Notes under the pieces: generated by a model
Told to the model about the DNA's origin: nothing
The model's input: only the letters and a program-made list of their open reading frames with translations
The model's database searches: none
Assembly: GCA_016714785.1 (NCBI GenBank)
Contig: JADKCC010000031.1
Location: 1-48,379 of the forward strand
DNA from: Saprospiraceae bacterium
GTDB taxonomy: Bacteria; Bacteroidota; Bacteroidia; Chitinophagales; Saprospiraceae
Direction: 5' to 3'
DNA: 48,379 bases
Part shown: piece by piece, positions 18,630 through 28,565 of the stretch
Numbering within the stretch: position 1 is the stretch's first letter
Layout of the letters: the number at the start of each line of letters is the position of its first letter
Program-made: the position numbers and the translations under genes

Positions 18630-20327
18630 ATGAAAATTCAAGTACTTATATTTTCGATCCTTCAACTTTTTTTTATCCATGCATTATTTGGCCAATTTAC
18701 CGCACCGGAATTAAATTTTCTAAATTCAAAACCTGTATGGACTTACATCCCGCAAGATACCAATTTTGAGTTTAGTCCCCAAGACCCATGGTACACACCA
18801 TATTCAAATAAAAACTCGTGGAGACTCGATATTCAAAATGGCAACATTTATTTATTTCAGTCTTCTTCTACACAAAACCCTTATTTAGGGCATGATGGCT
18901 TTATTTTGCATCAGTTGGACCTATCTTCTGGGACGGCAGCATGGTCACTGCACAATAATTATAATTCGGGATTGACCCATAGAGAATATTATTTTAGTTC
19001 ACATTTTGAATATACTAACGATTCAAAACTCAAAATCATCGGTTTAAAGGATTTTGAGCCATTGGACACTACCAAACCTAATTTTTTCTTCTATGGCAAA
19101 CCATTTATTAAGACCATTGATCTCCAGAGTGGCAAGATAGATAACATGATTGAGAGTACAGCTACAAAACACAGTCAACTTTATAGCAGCACGGGTTATG
19201 GCACATTTAATAGATATACAAGAATAGGAGAGCAATACTACACATTCATAAGTAATGCTTACATAGAAAACGATACACTGAAGGATGCCATAGAGATGCG
19301 AAAAATAAATGAACCATTTGATATAGATAGCTTGGGTGTTACTGCTATCATCAATAATACTCAAATACCGACAGATCTTGTACAACTATCTATGCGACCT
19401 ATTTATAATTTTGTCAATGATAGCACCATCATAGCACTTTTTACTATTAAGCAGCCTGAAGATCTGTCTATATCTCCAGACAAAGTTTGGCTTTCAAAAA
19501 TTATAGTCACAAAAGATGGAGAGATGAAAGTATTAAAAGAAGTAGATATTAGAAACGAATTTTATTTTCCACAAGATCAAAATTTTAATTACTACAAAAT
19601 CATAAAGGATAAAAATATATTTGTCTATCAGACAATGGATAGTGAAAATAGCCCTTATCCTTCCAAAATGTTTACGTGGTTGCTTTGGGCTGATGAAGAT
19701 TGTAACAAAAAAGTTAAAATTGATGCCCTGCATGTAGGTGATAGGTTTTATTATTTTCCTGAATTCATATCAGCGACCGCTGATAAAGTAGTTTTGTCCG
19801 CTTATTTTGAAGATGAAGCTAAACAAATCAAAGGTTTTGACTTATTAGAAATAAACCAAAGTGGCGAAATTATAAGGTTAGGTGGATTTCATGTTTCAAC
19901 CAGTGCACCCAAAATATTGTTGCAGCGTGCAGCTATCTCAGCAGATAGCAGCCTTATTGTTGCTTTTAGAACAGAAGTGACAATGAATAGTGGGTTTACA
20001 GATTATAGTTACGTGATGAAATTTGGACCTGATATACTTAAGCCAACACTTACACAATCGACAGATGTGGATTTTTCTCCACTTTCATTCAATCTTGCAC
20101 CCAATCCCACCAAAGATATTATTTCTATCACTATTCAAGATGATATCAATAGCTCAAGCACGATTAATATTTTGGATTACCAGGGATCAGCATTAATCAG
20201 CAAAGCTATTGATTCATCAATCATAGAGATTGACTTATCCAAGCTAAATGCAGGTACTTACTTTGTATCAATGATAAATCAAAAAGGAAAACAAATCGGG
20301 CAACTAAAAAAGTTTGTAAAAATATGA
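18630..20327 (+). CDS. Secreted protein with T9SS sorting domain
   Basis: The 565-residue protein has a signal peptide (LIFSILQLFFIHALFGQ). The body (about residues 25-475) is rich in aromatic and beta-type sequence and resembles a propeller or WD-like surface protein, but I do not recognise a named domain. The last ~80 residues (FNLAPNPTKDIISI ... LNAGTYFVSM) form a Por secretion system C-terminal sorting domain, predicting export by the type IX system. The function is unknown. The leader from the mapped promoter is unusually long. Confidence 0.85.
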   Translation: MKIQVLIFSILQLFFIHALFGQFTAPELNFLNSKPVWTYIPQDTNFEFSPQDPWYTPYSNKNSWRLDIQNGNIYLFQSSSTQNPYLGHDGFILHQLDLSSGTAAWSLHNNYNSGLTHREYYFSSHFEYTNDSKLKIIGLKDFEPLDTTKPNFFFYGKPFIKTIDLQSGKIDNMIESTATKHSQLYSSTGYGTFNRYTRIGEQYYTFISNAYIENDTLKDAIEMRKINEPFDIDSLGVTAIINNTQIPTDLVQLSMRPIYNFVNDSTIIALFTIKQPEDLSISPDKVWLSKIIVTKDGEMKVLKEVDIRNEFYFPQDQNFNYYKIIKDKNIFVYQTMDSENSPYPSKMFTWLLWADEDCNKKVKIDALHVGDRFYYFPEFISATADKVVLSAYFEDEAKQIKGFDLLEINQSGEIIRLGGFHVSTSAPKILLQRAAISADSSLIVAFRTEVTMNSGFTDYSYVMKFGPDILKPTLTQSTDVDFSPLSFNLAPNPTKDIISITIQDDINSSSTINILDYQGSALISKAIDSSIIEIDLSKLNAGTYFVSMINQKGKQIGQLKKFVKI

Positions 20328-20651
20328 TGATAAATTCAAGCAGTTAGATAACAATAAGAGTATGTTTATATTTTTATTGCTTTATAATCAATATCTTATG
20401 AACCTTACTTCAAAATAATTGCCACGTTTAGTTCACTAAACTCGTTAATTCTTTTATTGTCAGAACCATAACCTTTTGAATAGCACTAAGAAAATTTTTA
20501 AACAGACTCTAAGTATTTTGAAAACAAATATTTTCAAGATTATACAAATTTATAACCTTGTATTGTTGGGATAACTTTACTGTAAATTAAATGTGAAAAA
20601 GTAGTGAGGAAGTGAGTTTTATGGAATGTTATTTGCTAAATATTTTGATTT
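20328..20651. other. Intergenic region between convergent genes (324 bp)
   Basis: AT-rich. I see no gene, clear terminator or repeat in it. Confidence 0.5.
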
Positions 20652-21464
20652 TCACAACACCCAAAAAATCACCAATGGAAGTCCCATCACACCATCTACT
20701 AAGACCAAATAATACCACCAGGCCCTTTTTTCAGTAGCCATAAGTAGAAGCACCCAAACAACAAAATATGTAATAGATAGGGAGACAATACCATGTATCT
20801 CTATCAAAAATGTCCAAGCACCATAACCTTCTATCAGTGCTGATAAGAGCAAAAATATGGATGACATGATTTTTGCAGTGGTGACGCCATAAGTTTGTGG
20901 TATGGTCTTTACTTTTTGCAGATGATCTTCCGCAACATCTCCTATATCAAAAATGATGGCGAGTGATGCTACAAAAAACAATCGTCCCAATGACAATAGG
21001 GATGATTCGAACCAACTATATCCACCATTATGATAAGGTAATGTAGCAGTGATGATGGCAAATACCGTACCGATGGTCAGTGGTTTGATCCAAAAGTAAT
21101 CTCTCAGCGATTTTTTTTGTGCTGTGAAAGGTATAAAATAGCCTAAGGCCAATAAACTGGCCAATGCCAATACAGCAGATTCAATTATGGTCATCGAAAA
21201 TAGTATGAAACCCACAATAAAAAATATGCTGATCAGCAATAATTTATGGCTATTATTTTGCCATTTTATTTTTATGTGGTTTGAATCAAACCTAAAATGC
21301 GTATGATAATTATATAAAATATAGGTAGCAATCCCAGTAAATAAAATATATCCAACATTTGGAATACTTGCAGTCGATAGATAGGTGAAGTAAGTAAGAC
21401 TAGCTACTACTAAAGATAAAAAAATGTAATTTTTGACAAGATACCGTAAACCTTCCAACATCAT
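20652..21464 (-). CDS. UbiA-like prenyltransferase family membrane protein
   Basis: This 270-residue protein has about eight TM segments. The second Asp-rich motif of the UbiA superfamily is present (DIGDVAED, D173-D180, followed by K..TIPQTYG). The first motif (NDxxDxxxD) is not: the equivalent position reads YNYHTHFRF at 51-59. UbiA enzymes transfer prenyl chains to aromatic acceptors and need both motifs for Mg2+-diphosphate binding, so this may be a divergent or non-catalytic member. It overlaps the upstream PspC-like gene by 4 bp (ATGA), indicating translational coupling. Confidence 0.75.
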   Translation of the reverse strand: MMLEGLRYLVKNYIFLSLVVASLTYFTYLSTASIPNVGYILFTGIATYILYNYHTHFRFDSNHIKIKWQNNSHKLLLISIFFIVGFILFSMTIIESAVLALASLLALGYFIPFTAQKKSLRDYFWIKPLTIGTVFAIITATLPYHNGGYSWFESSLLSLGRLFFVASLAIIFDIGDVAEDHLQKVKTIPQTYGVTTAKIMSSIFLLLSALIEGYGAWTFLIEIHGIVSLSITYFVVWVLLLMATEKRAWWYYLVLVDGVMGLPLVIFWVL

Positions 21465-21682
21465 TTTAGACTAATACCTGACCTAAGATACTTTTTGATA
21501 TTGATCCAAAAAGCCGTGGCCAAATAAAATATCACAGGCGATCCAAAAGCTACAAAACTGCTGTAAATGAAGTAGGTTCTTACTTTTCCTTCATTCAATC
21601 CCCATTTACTCGCAATATAACTGCATACACCAAAACTGTATTTTTCTACAAATGGTTGGATAATTTTTTCTACTAAAGACAT
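21461..21682 (-). CDS. PspC-domain-like small membrane protein
   Basis: The 73-residue protein has the pattern FGVCSYIASKWGLNEGKVR followed by a TM segment, corresponding to the PspC domain (VCxGIAxYxGxxxxxVR then hydrophobic). PspC proteins sense or relay membrane stress in some bacteria; in Bacteroidota small PspC proteins are common and mostly uncharacterised. It is the first gene of a two-gene unit with the UbiA-like gene. Confidence 0.75.
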   Translation of the reverse strand: MSLVEKIIQPFVEKYSFGVCSYIASKWGLNEGKVRTYFIYSSFVAFGSPVIFYLATAFWINIKKYLRSGISLK

Positions 21683-21714
21683 AAGGTATTCTGTTTATTT
21701 TCTGATAACATTTA

Positions 21715-21722
21715 CAAAGATA
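21715..21722 (-). promoter_or_regulatory. Bacteroidota -7 element for the PspC/UbiA-like unit
   Basis: The minus strand reads TATCTTTG, 32 nt before the PspC-like start. Confidence 0.55.
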
Positions 21723-21751
21723 AGATGTTTAAGCTAAAGATGTTATTTTTT

Positions 21752-22483
21752 TTATTCTCCGGTATAATAATTATAGTCTTTTATGATGGTAGAAACAAAT
21801 CTAAACTCATTGCCTTCCGCTTTGATGCCGCTGACTGCTTCTATTTTTCTGACTAATTTTAATAATGTTATGTGATCATTATTTTTAGTAGCTGTTTGGT
21901 AAGTCTCTTTAATGATACGCATGTCATTGTCTGAAAATCTGACTACTTGTGGGTAAGTAGGCTCGTAGTCTGTGGTGATTTCTTCCAATATAGTATGACT
22001 AATGTCGATTTTGTTTTTGAGAGCAATGACAGCTGTTCCCGCTGCAATGTCGCCCAATCTTTGATGGATTTTGCTACTTAAGATGGCTATTGAACCTATG
22101 ACGCAGGCAGACATAGACACATCAATAAGTCTAAATACCCATCGTGTCAAGTAGTCTAAAAAGCTTGCCTGATAGCCATCGATTTTTACTACTTTGATAT
22201 CCATTATCTTTTTCCCTATAGTTTGTCCTTCCATGAGTGATTCTTGTACCAAAGAGTAGAATGTGACAGGTAGATAAAATATAATGTAAATACTCATCAT
22301 TGACCAATTATCCATCGAAAGTGCGTCAAGTCCCATAGGTCTGATTATGAGCCAATTCACTATAATCATGTAAATTATTTTCATCACTAAATCAATGAGA
22401 TAAGCCACTAACCGCATTCCAACATTGGCAGCGGTAAAATTTATATTAACATTTTGTGTGGTGTTGATACTAATTTCTGACAT
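21752..22483 (-). CDS. RDD family membrane protein
   Basis: This 243-residue protein has an RDD domain with three TM segments: NVGMRLVAYLIDLVMK, then the loop EGQTIGKKIMDIKVVKIDG and the final WVFRLIDVSM. A soluble C-terminal tail of ~85 residues follows. The function of RDD proteins is poorly defined (transport or scaffolding has been suggested). It is divergent from the SpoIIM-DUF4129-DUF4350-MoxR-DUF58 cluster with 20 bp between the start codons, an arrangement conserved in Bacteroidota. Confidence 0.88.
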   Translation of the reverse strand: MSEISINTTQNVNINFTAANVGMRLVAYLIDLVMKIIYMIIVNWLIIRPMGLDALSMDNWSMMSIYIIFYLPVTFYSLVQESLMEGQTIGKKIMDIKVVKIDGYQASFLDYLTRWVFRLIDVSMSACVIGSIAILSSKIHQRLGDIAAGTAVIALKNKIDISHTILEEITTDYEPTYPQVVRFSDNDMRIIKETYQTATKNNDHITLLKLVRKIEAVSGIKAEGNEFRFVSTIIKDYNYYTGE

Positions 22484-22490
22484 TTTGTAT

Positions 22491-22498
22491 TATTTTTG
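22491..22498 (+). promoter_or_regulatory. Possible -7 element for the SpoIIM-MoxR cluster
   Basis: TATTTTTG lies 5 nt before the ATG at 22504. If used, the mRNA would be leaderless. The -33 spacing is poor (TTG 24 nt upstream). Confidence 0.4.
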
Positions 22499-22503
22499 AC
22501 CCC

Positions 22504-23462
22504 ATGAGAGAGGTTGCTTTCATCAAGAAGAACAAAGATAAATGGCGTTCCTTTGAACACGCTATTTTGGGCAAAGTTAAAAAAAATCCTGACGAACTTG
22601 CAGGACTATATATTCATTTGGTCAATGATCTATCATTTGCTAGAACATACTATCCCAAAAGTAAGACCGTAATATACCTCAATCATCTTGCGGTCACTGC
22701 ATATCAGCAAATTTACAAAACAAAACGCAGCGATAAAAACGAAATAACACATTTTTTTGTGTACGATGTTCCTCACTTGGTGCGTAGCCATAAAAAATAC
22801 TTAATTTATGCTTTTGTCCTCTTTTTTATATTTGTTGGATTGGGCATACTTTCGGCATGGTACGATGATTCGTTCGTAAGGTTGATTTTGGGTGATGAAT
22901 ATGTAGATATGACGCTACAAAATATAAAAAATGGAGATGCAGTAGCAGTATATAAATCTGGGTCCAATTGGGGCAGTTTCATAGGTATCACTATGAATAA
23001 TCTTAAAGTCGGATTGTATTGTTTTATACTCGGTGTGACAGGAGGATTTGGCACGGTATATATCATGCTTCAAAATGGAATCATGTTGGGATCATTTCAG
23101 ACATTTTTGGCATACAAGGTGTGTTTTGGGAGAGTGTTCGTGGTGTGTGGATTCATGGAGCTATGGAAATATTTGCAATAGTGATAGAGTCAATGGCAGG
23201 CCTTATATTGGGAGCGAGCATCTTGTTTCCTGGCACGTATTCTAGATTAGATTCCTTCAAAAGTGGGATGAAGACTGGCCTTAAGATTTGGTTAAGTACT
23301 TTGCCATTTACGGTTGCGGCCGGCTTTTTGGAAGGTTTTGTCTCTCGATATTCTAATATTATGCCCAATTTTGTAAGTGTAGGTATTATTCTACTCACTT
23401 TAGGTTTGATCTCTTGGTATTATCTCATATATCCTTTTAGGACACCAAAATTTGAGATATGA
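22504..23462 (+). pseudogene. SpoIIM (stage II sporulation protein M, DUF95) family membrane protein, frameshifted
   Basis: Two overlapping frames encode one SpoIIM-family protein of about 320 residues. The first (from 22504) covers the cytoplasmic N-terminus, the first TM and GVTGGFGTVYIMLQNGIMLG. The second resumes at GVFWESVRGVWIHGAMEIF and carries the remaining TM segments to 23462. The junction is near 23116-23120, where AAGG-TGTG would need one more G to restore frame. This is a single-base deletion in a G run: either a real frameshift or a consensus error. The gene belongs to a conserved cluster and everything downstream is intact, which favours an error. The stop overlaps the next start (ATGA). 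Confidence 0.85.
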
Positions 23463-24169
23463 GCGGCATAAGGATACTTTTTTTTAGCATTTTTCTAGGG
23501 AGTATTATTTCGCTACAAGCGATGGATAGAGATTCTTTGATGAAGGTTACTTTTAGTAGGAGAATGAAAGATTCCTTTATTGATCGGAGTTTTGCCCCAA
23601 ATTATAAGGAAAAATATAAAGGACAACCGTATCAATATGAAGATAAAGAAAAAAATGCGTTGGAGCGTTGGTTAGAAAATAATTCTCAAAATAAAGCCAT
23701 TAAATTTTCCCCTTTATGGGCTAATGTGTTCAAGGCTCTAATTATTTTAGGCTTGGCTTATGGTGTTTATATCATCATAAGTTTATTGATGGGCAAAAAA
23801 GGTAATTGGATTTTTAAAAATGATACTAAAACGCACGGCTTGCAATACGCTTTGGACATTGATGATGTAACAGAATCAAATTTTACGAATCTTATAAGTC
23901 AAGCAGTAGCTCAAGGCAACTATAGACTGGCAGTTCGGTATCAATACCTGAATACTTTACAAAGATTGGATCAAAAAGGTGTTATAAAATATCACAAAGA
24001 AAAGACCAATGCGGACTATCGAAACGAAATAAAAAGTGACACTTTGGCGCAATCTTTTCAATATGTTTCTTACATATATGATTACACATGGTATGGAGGT
24101 TTTGATGTGTCTGATGTTACATATCGGTTGGCCGCAGCTGCCTATGGAGAAACCAATAAAATGATCTGA
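23459..24169 (+). CDS. DUF4129 domain protein
   Basis: This 236-residue protein has a signal-like N-terminus (ILFFSIFLGSIISLQA), a periplasmic segment, a TM at about residues 82-106 and a C-terminal DUF4129 domain recognisable by LAVRYQYLNTLQRLD and YDYTWYGGFDVS. The domain also occurs at the end of transglutaminase-like membrane proteins and is a regular partner of MoxR/DUF58 genes. It overlaps SpoIIM by 4 bp and is followed by DUF4350 after 1 bp, so the cluster is tightly coupled. Confidence 0.85.
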   Translation: MSGIRILFFSIFLGSIISLQAMDRDSLMKVTFSRRMKDSFIDRSFAPNYKEKYKGQPYQYEDKEKNALERWLENNSQNKAIKFSPLWANVFKALIILGLAYGVYIIISLLMGKKGNWIFKNDTKTHGLQYALDIDDVTESNFTNLISQAVAQGNYRLAVRYQYLNTLQRLDQKGVIKYHKEKTNADYRNEIKSDTLAQSFQYVSYIYDYTWYGGFDVSDVTYRLAAAAYGETNKMI

Positions 24170-24170
24170 T

Positions 24171-25373
24171 ATGGGAAAGACTAGCAAAACCATACTGATA
24201 GTTGGTGTCATTTTACTTATGGCCTTAGGCGCAATGATATGGCTGTCTCCCCAAAAGGTCAATTGGTCTCCGACATACAATACGAAAGATAAAATACCCA
24301 TGGGACTTTATGTTTTGGATCAGGAGATGGATAGTTTGGTGGGTACGTGGGTAGATCGTGTCAAATATCCGCTCTCCGAGTATTTTTATGAGGGCATTTT
24401 TGAAGAAGAAGATTTTAAAGGAAATACGCTGCTGTATATCAATCAAGATAATAATTGGAATGAAGTAGAAGTTACCAATGTATGTACTTTTGTAGCGCAA
24501 GGCAATACCGCTTTGGTTAGCAGTATTTTATTACCCGAGACATTAAAAGATTCATTGGGTTTCGATACAGATGCGAAGGAATTTGATCCCAGATTACGTA
24601 TGTCCAATGACACCATACGCACCTGGATCAATGATAGCACCAAAACCGAAATAGTGGATAAAAATGGACTGACAGGATCCTATTTTTTGAATTTTGACTC
24701 TATGAATACTACCATATTAGGATATGTAATGGTAGGGAAAGTGCCTACACCCAATTTCCTTAAAATAAAGTATAGGTTTGGTCATTTTTTAATACATCTA
24801 GAACCCGCAGTTTTTACCAATTACCATCTCTTACAAAAAGATCATCATCTATATGCTGAAAGTGCATTTTATTATATTCCTGCATACAATGATATTATTT
24901 GGAGCCTCAACGATCAGACTTCCAAAGTTGTTTCAGACTCGCCGCTTCGATTTATCCTATCACAACCTGCATTGAAATGGGCATGGTATATGCTTTTAGG
25001 CGGTATTTTGATGTTTATTGCCTTTAACATTCGTAGGAGTCAGCGCATCATACCTATCGTCCCCAAATCTACTAATACTAGCGTGGAATTTGTCAAAACA
25101 ATTGGGAATTTGTATTTTTTGGAAGGGAATATTCGGAGCATGATGGATAAAAAAATTCTGTACCTATTGGCGTATATTAGGAATGAGTATCACTTAGAAA
25201 CAGATGTTTTGGATGGAAAATTTATCTTCTTGCTCCACCTGAAAAGCGGAAAGGATGAGAAAATAGTAAAAAAAATGATATTTTTAGTCAATAAACATAC
25301 CGAGTTTGATTACAATTGTACCTTGGATGACCTAAATAGACTTAATACATCAATCGAACACTTTTATCAATAA
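24171..25373 (+). CDS. DUF4350 domain protein
   Basis: This 400-residue protein has an N-terminal TM (ILIVGVILLMALGAMIWL), a periplasmic or extracytoplasmic DUF4350 region (PMGLYVLDQEMDSL ... LLYINQDNNW) of GATase/ThuA-like fold, a second TM near 275-290 (WYMLLGGILMFIAFNI) and a cytoplasmic tail. It lies between DUF4129 and MoxR as in other Bacteroidota. The specific function is unknown; an envelope role is inferred from the cluster. Confidence 0.83.
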   Translation: MGKTSKTILIVGVILLMALGAMIWLSPQKVNWSPTYNTKDKIPMGLYVLDQEMDSLVGTWVDRVKYPLSEYFYEGIFEEEDFKGNTLLYINQDNNWNEVEVTNVCTFVAQGNTALVSSILLPETLKDSLGFDTDAKEFDPRLRMSNDTIRTWINDSTKTEIVDKNGLTGSYFLNFDSMNTTILGYVMVGKVPTPNFLKIKYRFGHFLIHLEPAVFTNYHLLQKDHHLYAESAFYYIPAYNDIIWSLNDQTSKVVSDSPLRFILSQPALKWAWYMLLGGILMFIAFNIRRSQRIIPIVPKSTNTSVEFVKTIGNLYFLEGNIRSMMDKKILYLLAYIRNEYHLETDVLDGKFIFLLHLKSGKDEKIVKKMIFLVNKHTEFDYNCTLDDLNRLNTSIEHFYQ

Positions 25374-25391
25374 ATAAAAAAAAAACATCAA

Positions 25392-26471
25392 ATGGAAGAT
25401 TTAACTCCCAGCAACGAATCTGATAAAGAAATAGTCAATCATGAATTGTCTCCGTCAGACGACATTAATACCACGGAAACGCCTAACCAAAACAGTCAAC
25501 AGGTACATTTTGCCAACAGGATTGATATGACTCTAGTGCATGATAAACTAGCTGCTGTAAGATCAGAGATAGCAAAGGTTATCGTAGGACAGGAGAGAAT
25601 GGTTGACCTCTTATTGGTATCTTTGCTATCAAATGGCCATGTCTTGCTGGAAGGAGTGCCAGGAGTAGCCAAGACGATTACTGCCAAGTTATTGGCCAAA
25701 ACGTTGGATACTGGATTTTCAAGAATACAATTTACTCCAGATTTGATGCCTTCTGATATTTTAGGAACACTGGTATTCGACACTAAAAAATCAGATTTTG
25801 ACTATAAAAAAGGCCCCATATTTAGTAATATCGTTTTGATAGATGAAATAAATCGCGCTCCAGCGAAAACACAAGCAGCATTATTTGAGGTCATGGAAGA
25901 GCGCCAAATCACCATGGATGGACTGACTTACAAAATGTCTAGTCCTTTTATAGTGCTAGCAACTCAAAATCCAATAGAACAAGAAGGTACTTACCGTTTG
26001 CCTGAAGCGCAACTAGATCGGTTTTTGATGAAAATAGAATTAGATTACCCAGACCTAGATCAAGAAATAGAAATCTTACAGAGAGAGCATCAGCTCAAGA
26101 ACAGTAATAAATTGGGAGATGTAGCTAAGATTTTGACAGCCACTGATATTTCATCTTTTCAGGATTTGGTCAAAGAAGTCAGAGCAGAGTCACAGATCTT
26201 AAATTACATAGCCAAAATAGTGATAAATACAAGGCAAAATCCTTTATTATATTTGGGTGCTTCGCCTAGAGCATCCATAGCATTGCTCAATTCTGCCAAG
26301 GCAATCGCAGCACTGAGATGCCGAGATTTTATCACTCCAGAAGACATCAAAGAAGTTTCTTATCCCGTATTGGGCCATAGGGTAGTGGTGTCTCCTGAAA
26401 AGGAAATGGAAGGCATCACTGCCAAACTTATCATCAAGCAAATCATAGAATCTGTAGAAATACCGAGATAA
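25392..26471 (+). CDS. MoxR family AAA+ ATPase
   Basis: This 359-residue protein has Walker A GVPGVAKT (88-95), Walker B VLIDE (148-152), the sensor segment LATQNP and the arginine-rich lid helix, all in MoxR positions. The first ~40 residues are polar and low-complexity. MoxR ATPases act as chaperones that mature partner proteins, usually vWA/DUF58 proteins encoded next door as here. It starts 18 bp after DUF4350 and is followed by DUF58 after 8 bp. Confidence 0.95.
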   Translation: MEDLTPSNESDKEIVNHELSPSDDINTTETPNQNSQQVHFANRIDMTLVHDKLAAVRSEIAKVIVGQERMVDLLLVSLLSNGHVLLEGVPGVAKTITAKLLAKTLDTGFSRIQFTPDLMPSDILGTLVFDTKKSDFDYKKGPIFSNIVLIDEINRAPAKTQAALFEVMEERQITMDGLTYKMSSPFIVLATQNPIEQEGTYRLPEAQLDRFLMKIELDYPDLDQEIEILQREHQLKNSNKLGDVAKILTATDISSFQDLVKEVRAESQILNYIAKIVINTRQNPLLYLGASPRASIALLNSAKAIAALRCRDFITPEDIKEVSYPVLGHRVVVSPEKEMEGITAKLIIKQIIESVEIPR

Positions 26472-26479
26472 TCTGATCA

Positions 26480-27823
26480 ATGGCAACTTTAAAACACCTA
26501 TTTCAGGGCTTGTATATTCATCATCAGTTTTATTACTTTGGTGTAGGTGTGGTCGCCTTGATGGCGGCTTCATTTTTTATACCCATTTTATTTATACCGG
26601 CTCAAATCTTGTTTTACATCTTGATCATTTTTCTAATTTTTGACATTTTTTTATTGTTCAGACTGTCCCATGGCCTTGAAATGGTAAGGTCTCTTCCTGA
26701 AAAAATGTCTAACGGCGATCAAAATGAGGTTAGCATTTTTACCAAAAGTCACTACCAGTTCAAGATCAAAGTTGAAGTTATAGATGAAATTCCTACTGCA
26801 TTTCAAATCAGAGATTTTTATATGGGTAAGTCGTTGGCTCCTGATGCATCAATTAATATTCAATACTATCTTAGGCCTACATTCAGAGGGGTAGTTTCTT
26901 TCGGTAGCTTGCATGCTTATGTGATTTCTCCACTTAAGATGATAAAGCGGAAATTCACTTTTAAGGCTGATGCCCAATTGGCGGTGTATCCTTCATTCCT
27001 TCAGATGAAAAAATATGAATTACTTGCATTTTCCAATAAACTTTTTCAGCACGGTTTGAAGAAAGTAAGAAGATTGGGACACACCATGGAGTTTGAAAAA
27101 ATTAAAGAATATGTGGCCGGCGATGACTTCAGAACGGTCAATTGGAAGGCTACAGCCAAAAGTAGTAAATTGATGGTCAATCAGTATCAAGATGAAAAGT
27201 CTCAGTCTGTATATTGTATATTGGATAAGGGCAGAATCATGAAAATGCCATTTGATGGACTTAGTTTACTGGACCATGCTATAAATGCCTGCCTTGTAGT
27301 TTCCAATGTAGTATTAAGAAAACAAGACTATGCTGGTTTTTTTTCTTTTTCTCGTAAAGTCGAGAATAGGGTAGTACCTGACAGGAAGGCCACTCAAATG
27401 CAGCGAATCATGGAAGCATTGTACAATGTCAATACAGATTACTTTGAGTCGGATTATGGTAGGTTGTATTCTGACATCAAAAAAAATGTAGCACATAGAA
27501 GTTTACTTTTGCTATTCACTAATTTTGAAACTTTAGATGGTTTGCACAGACAATTGCCTTACCTGAAAGCCATAGCGAAAAATCATCTACTTATTGTTAT
27601 ATTTTTTCAAAATACTGAACTTGAACTACTTACTAAACATCCAGCTCAAAACACCCAAGATGTATTTGATAAGGTAATTGCAGAGAAGTTTATGTATGAG
27701 AAAAAACTTATTGTCCACGAGCTCCGTCACTATGGTATTCACTGCATATTGACCAAACCAGAAAACTTAACCATTGATACTCTAAATAAATATCTTGAAA
27801 TCAAGGCGAGAGGAATGATGTGA
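26480..27823 (+). CDS. DUF58 domain protein (MoxR partner)
   Basis: This 447-residue protein has two N-terminal TM segments (about 18-60) and a DUF58 core with the family signature GDDFRTVNWKATAKSSKL, followed by a degenerate vWA-like domain (VYCILDKGR ... LLLLFTNFE). DUF58 proteins are the usual substrates or partners of MoxR. It ends the cluster; the next gene is convergent. Confidence 0.92.
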   Translation: MATLKHLFQGLYIHHQFYYFGVGVVALMAASFFIPILFIPAQILFYILIIFLIFDIFLLFRLSHGLEMVRSLPEKMSNGDQNEVSIFTKSHYQFKIKVEVIDEIPTAFQIRDFYMGKSLAPDASINIQYYLRPTFRGVVSFGSLHAYVISPLKMIKRKFTFKADAQLAVYPSFLQMKKYELLAFSNKLFQHGLKKVRRLGHTMEFEKIKEYVAGDDFRTVNWKATAKSSKLMVNQYQDEKSQSVYCILDKGRIMKMPFDGLSLLDHAINACLVVSNVVLRKQDYAGFFSFSRKVENRVVPDRKATQMQRIMEALYNVNTDYFESDYGRLYSDIKKNVAHRSLLLLFTNFETLDGLHRQLPYLKAIAKNHLLIVIFFQNTELELLTKHPAQNTQDVFDKVIAEKFMYEKKLIVHELRHYGIHCILTKPENLTIDTLNKYLEIKARGMM

Positions 27824-27875
27824 TATTTGAGCTTCTACTTCGTCCCACCCGCTAAACAAAGTATGAACAGGTTTG

Positions 27876-28394
27876 TTACTTTTTCTTTTTAAAAATGTTT
27901 TTAATGAATTTTCTCGTAGATGACTCTCTACCCACCAGAACATATCTAAGGCTCAATCCTGAAGTAGTATGGAATCGTTGATTGTTTTCATTTTTATTGA
28001 ATGTGACTAAAGGTAAATAATCTGTGGCAATACTCAATTTGCCAAACGTTATCTCAGCTCCAAAACTCAATGCAAGTCCAACAGAAGATTCTGAATGAGG
28101 TGTATCTGTATCATTGGCAGGTGTCTTACGTGCGTATAATCCACCTCCCATAAAAAAATTAATCCTTTTTGATAGCAAAGGATAATGTTGTTTTACAAGG
28201 ATAGTGGACAATTGGCGTCCTGCAAATGTTCCTGGCTGTAGGTTTAGTTCCAAAGTGGTTTTACTAGCAATCCGTTGGGCGAAAGATATACCAAAATCAT
28301 CACCAATACGAATACCAGCCAGTGTATTATACTTTTGACCAAAAGATGTTAGAGACAATACAAACATGAACATAAAGGCAAATATATTTTTCAA
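27876..28394 (-). CDS. Probable outer-membrane beta-barrel protein
   Basis: The 172-residue protein has a signal peptide (FAFMFMFVLSLTSFG then Q). The mature part alternates polar and hydrophobic residues with glycine-rich turns (NFFMGGGLYARK, VGLALSFGAEITFGKLS), as in eight-stranded outer-membrane barrels. It ends with a basic tail KNIFKKKK that is unusual for a barrel, whose last residue is normally aromatic. No named family recognised. Confidence 0.65.
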   Translation of the reverse strand: MKNIFAFMFMFVLSLTSFGQKYNTLAGIRIGDDFGISFAQRIASKTTLELNLQPGTFAGRQLSTILVKQHYPLLSKRINFFMGGGLYARKTPANDTDTPHSESSVGLALSFGAEITFGKLSIATDYLPLVTFNKNENNQRFHTTSGLSLRYVLVGRESSTRKFIKNIFKKKK

Positions 28395-28565
28395 ACGCTA
28401 TTTTTTATGGATGAGTTAAAGATGTAAAGTCTTAAGACGTAATTTTCTTTGAATTAATTACACCAAAACTGATTATTTTTAAATTTTAGTTTAGTGAGCG
28501 TGTCTTTCTTACTTAAAATTAGAGACACAAGTTTAAGATTCTGAATTTATTCTTAAACTCAATAG

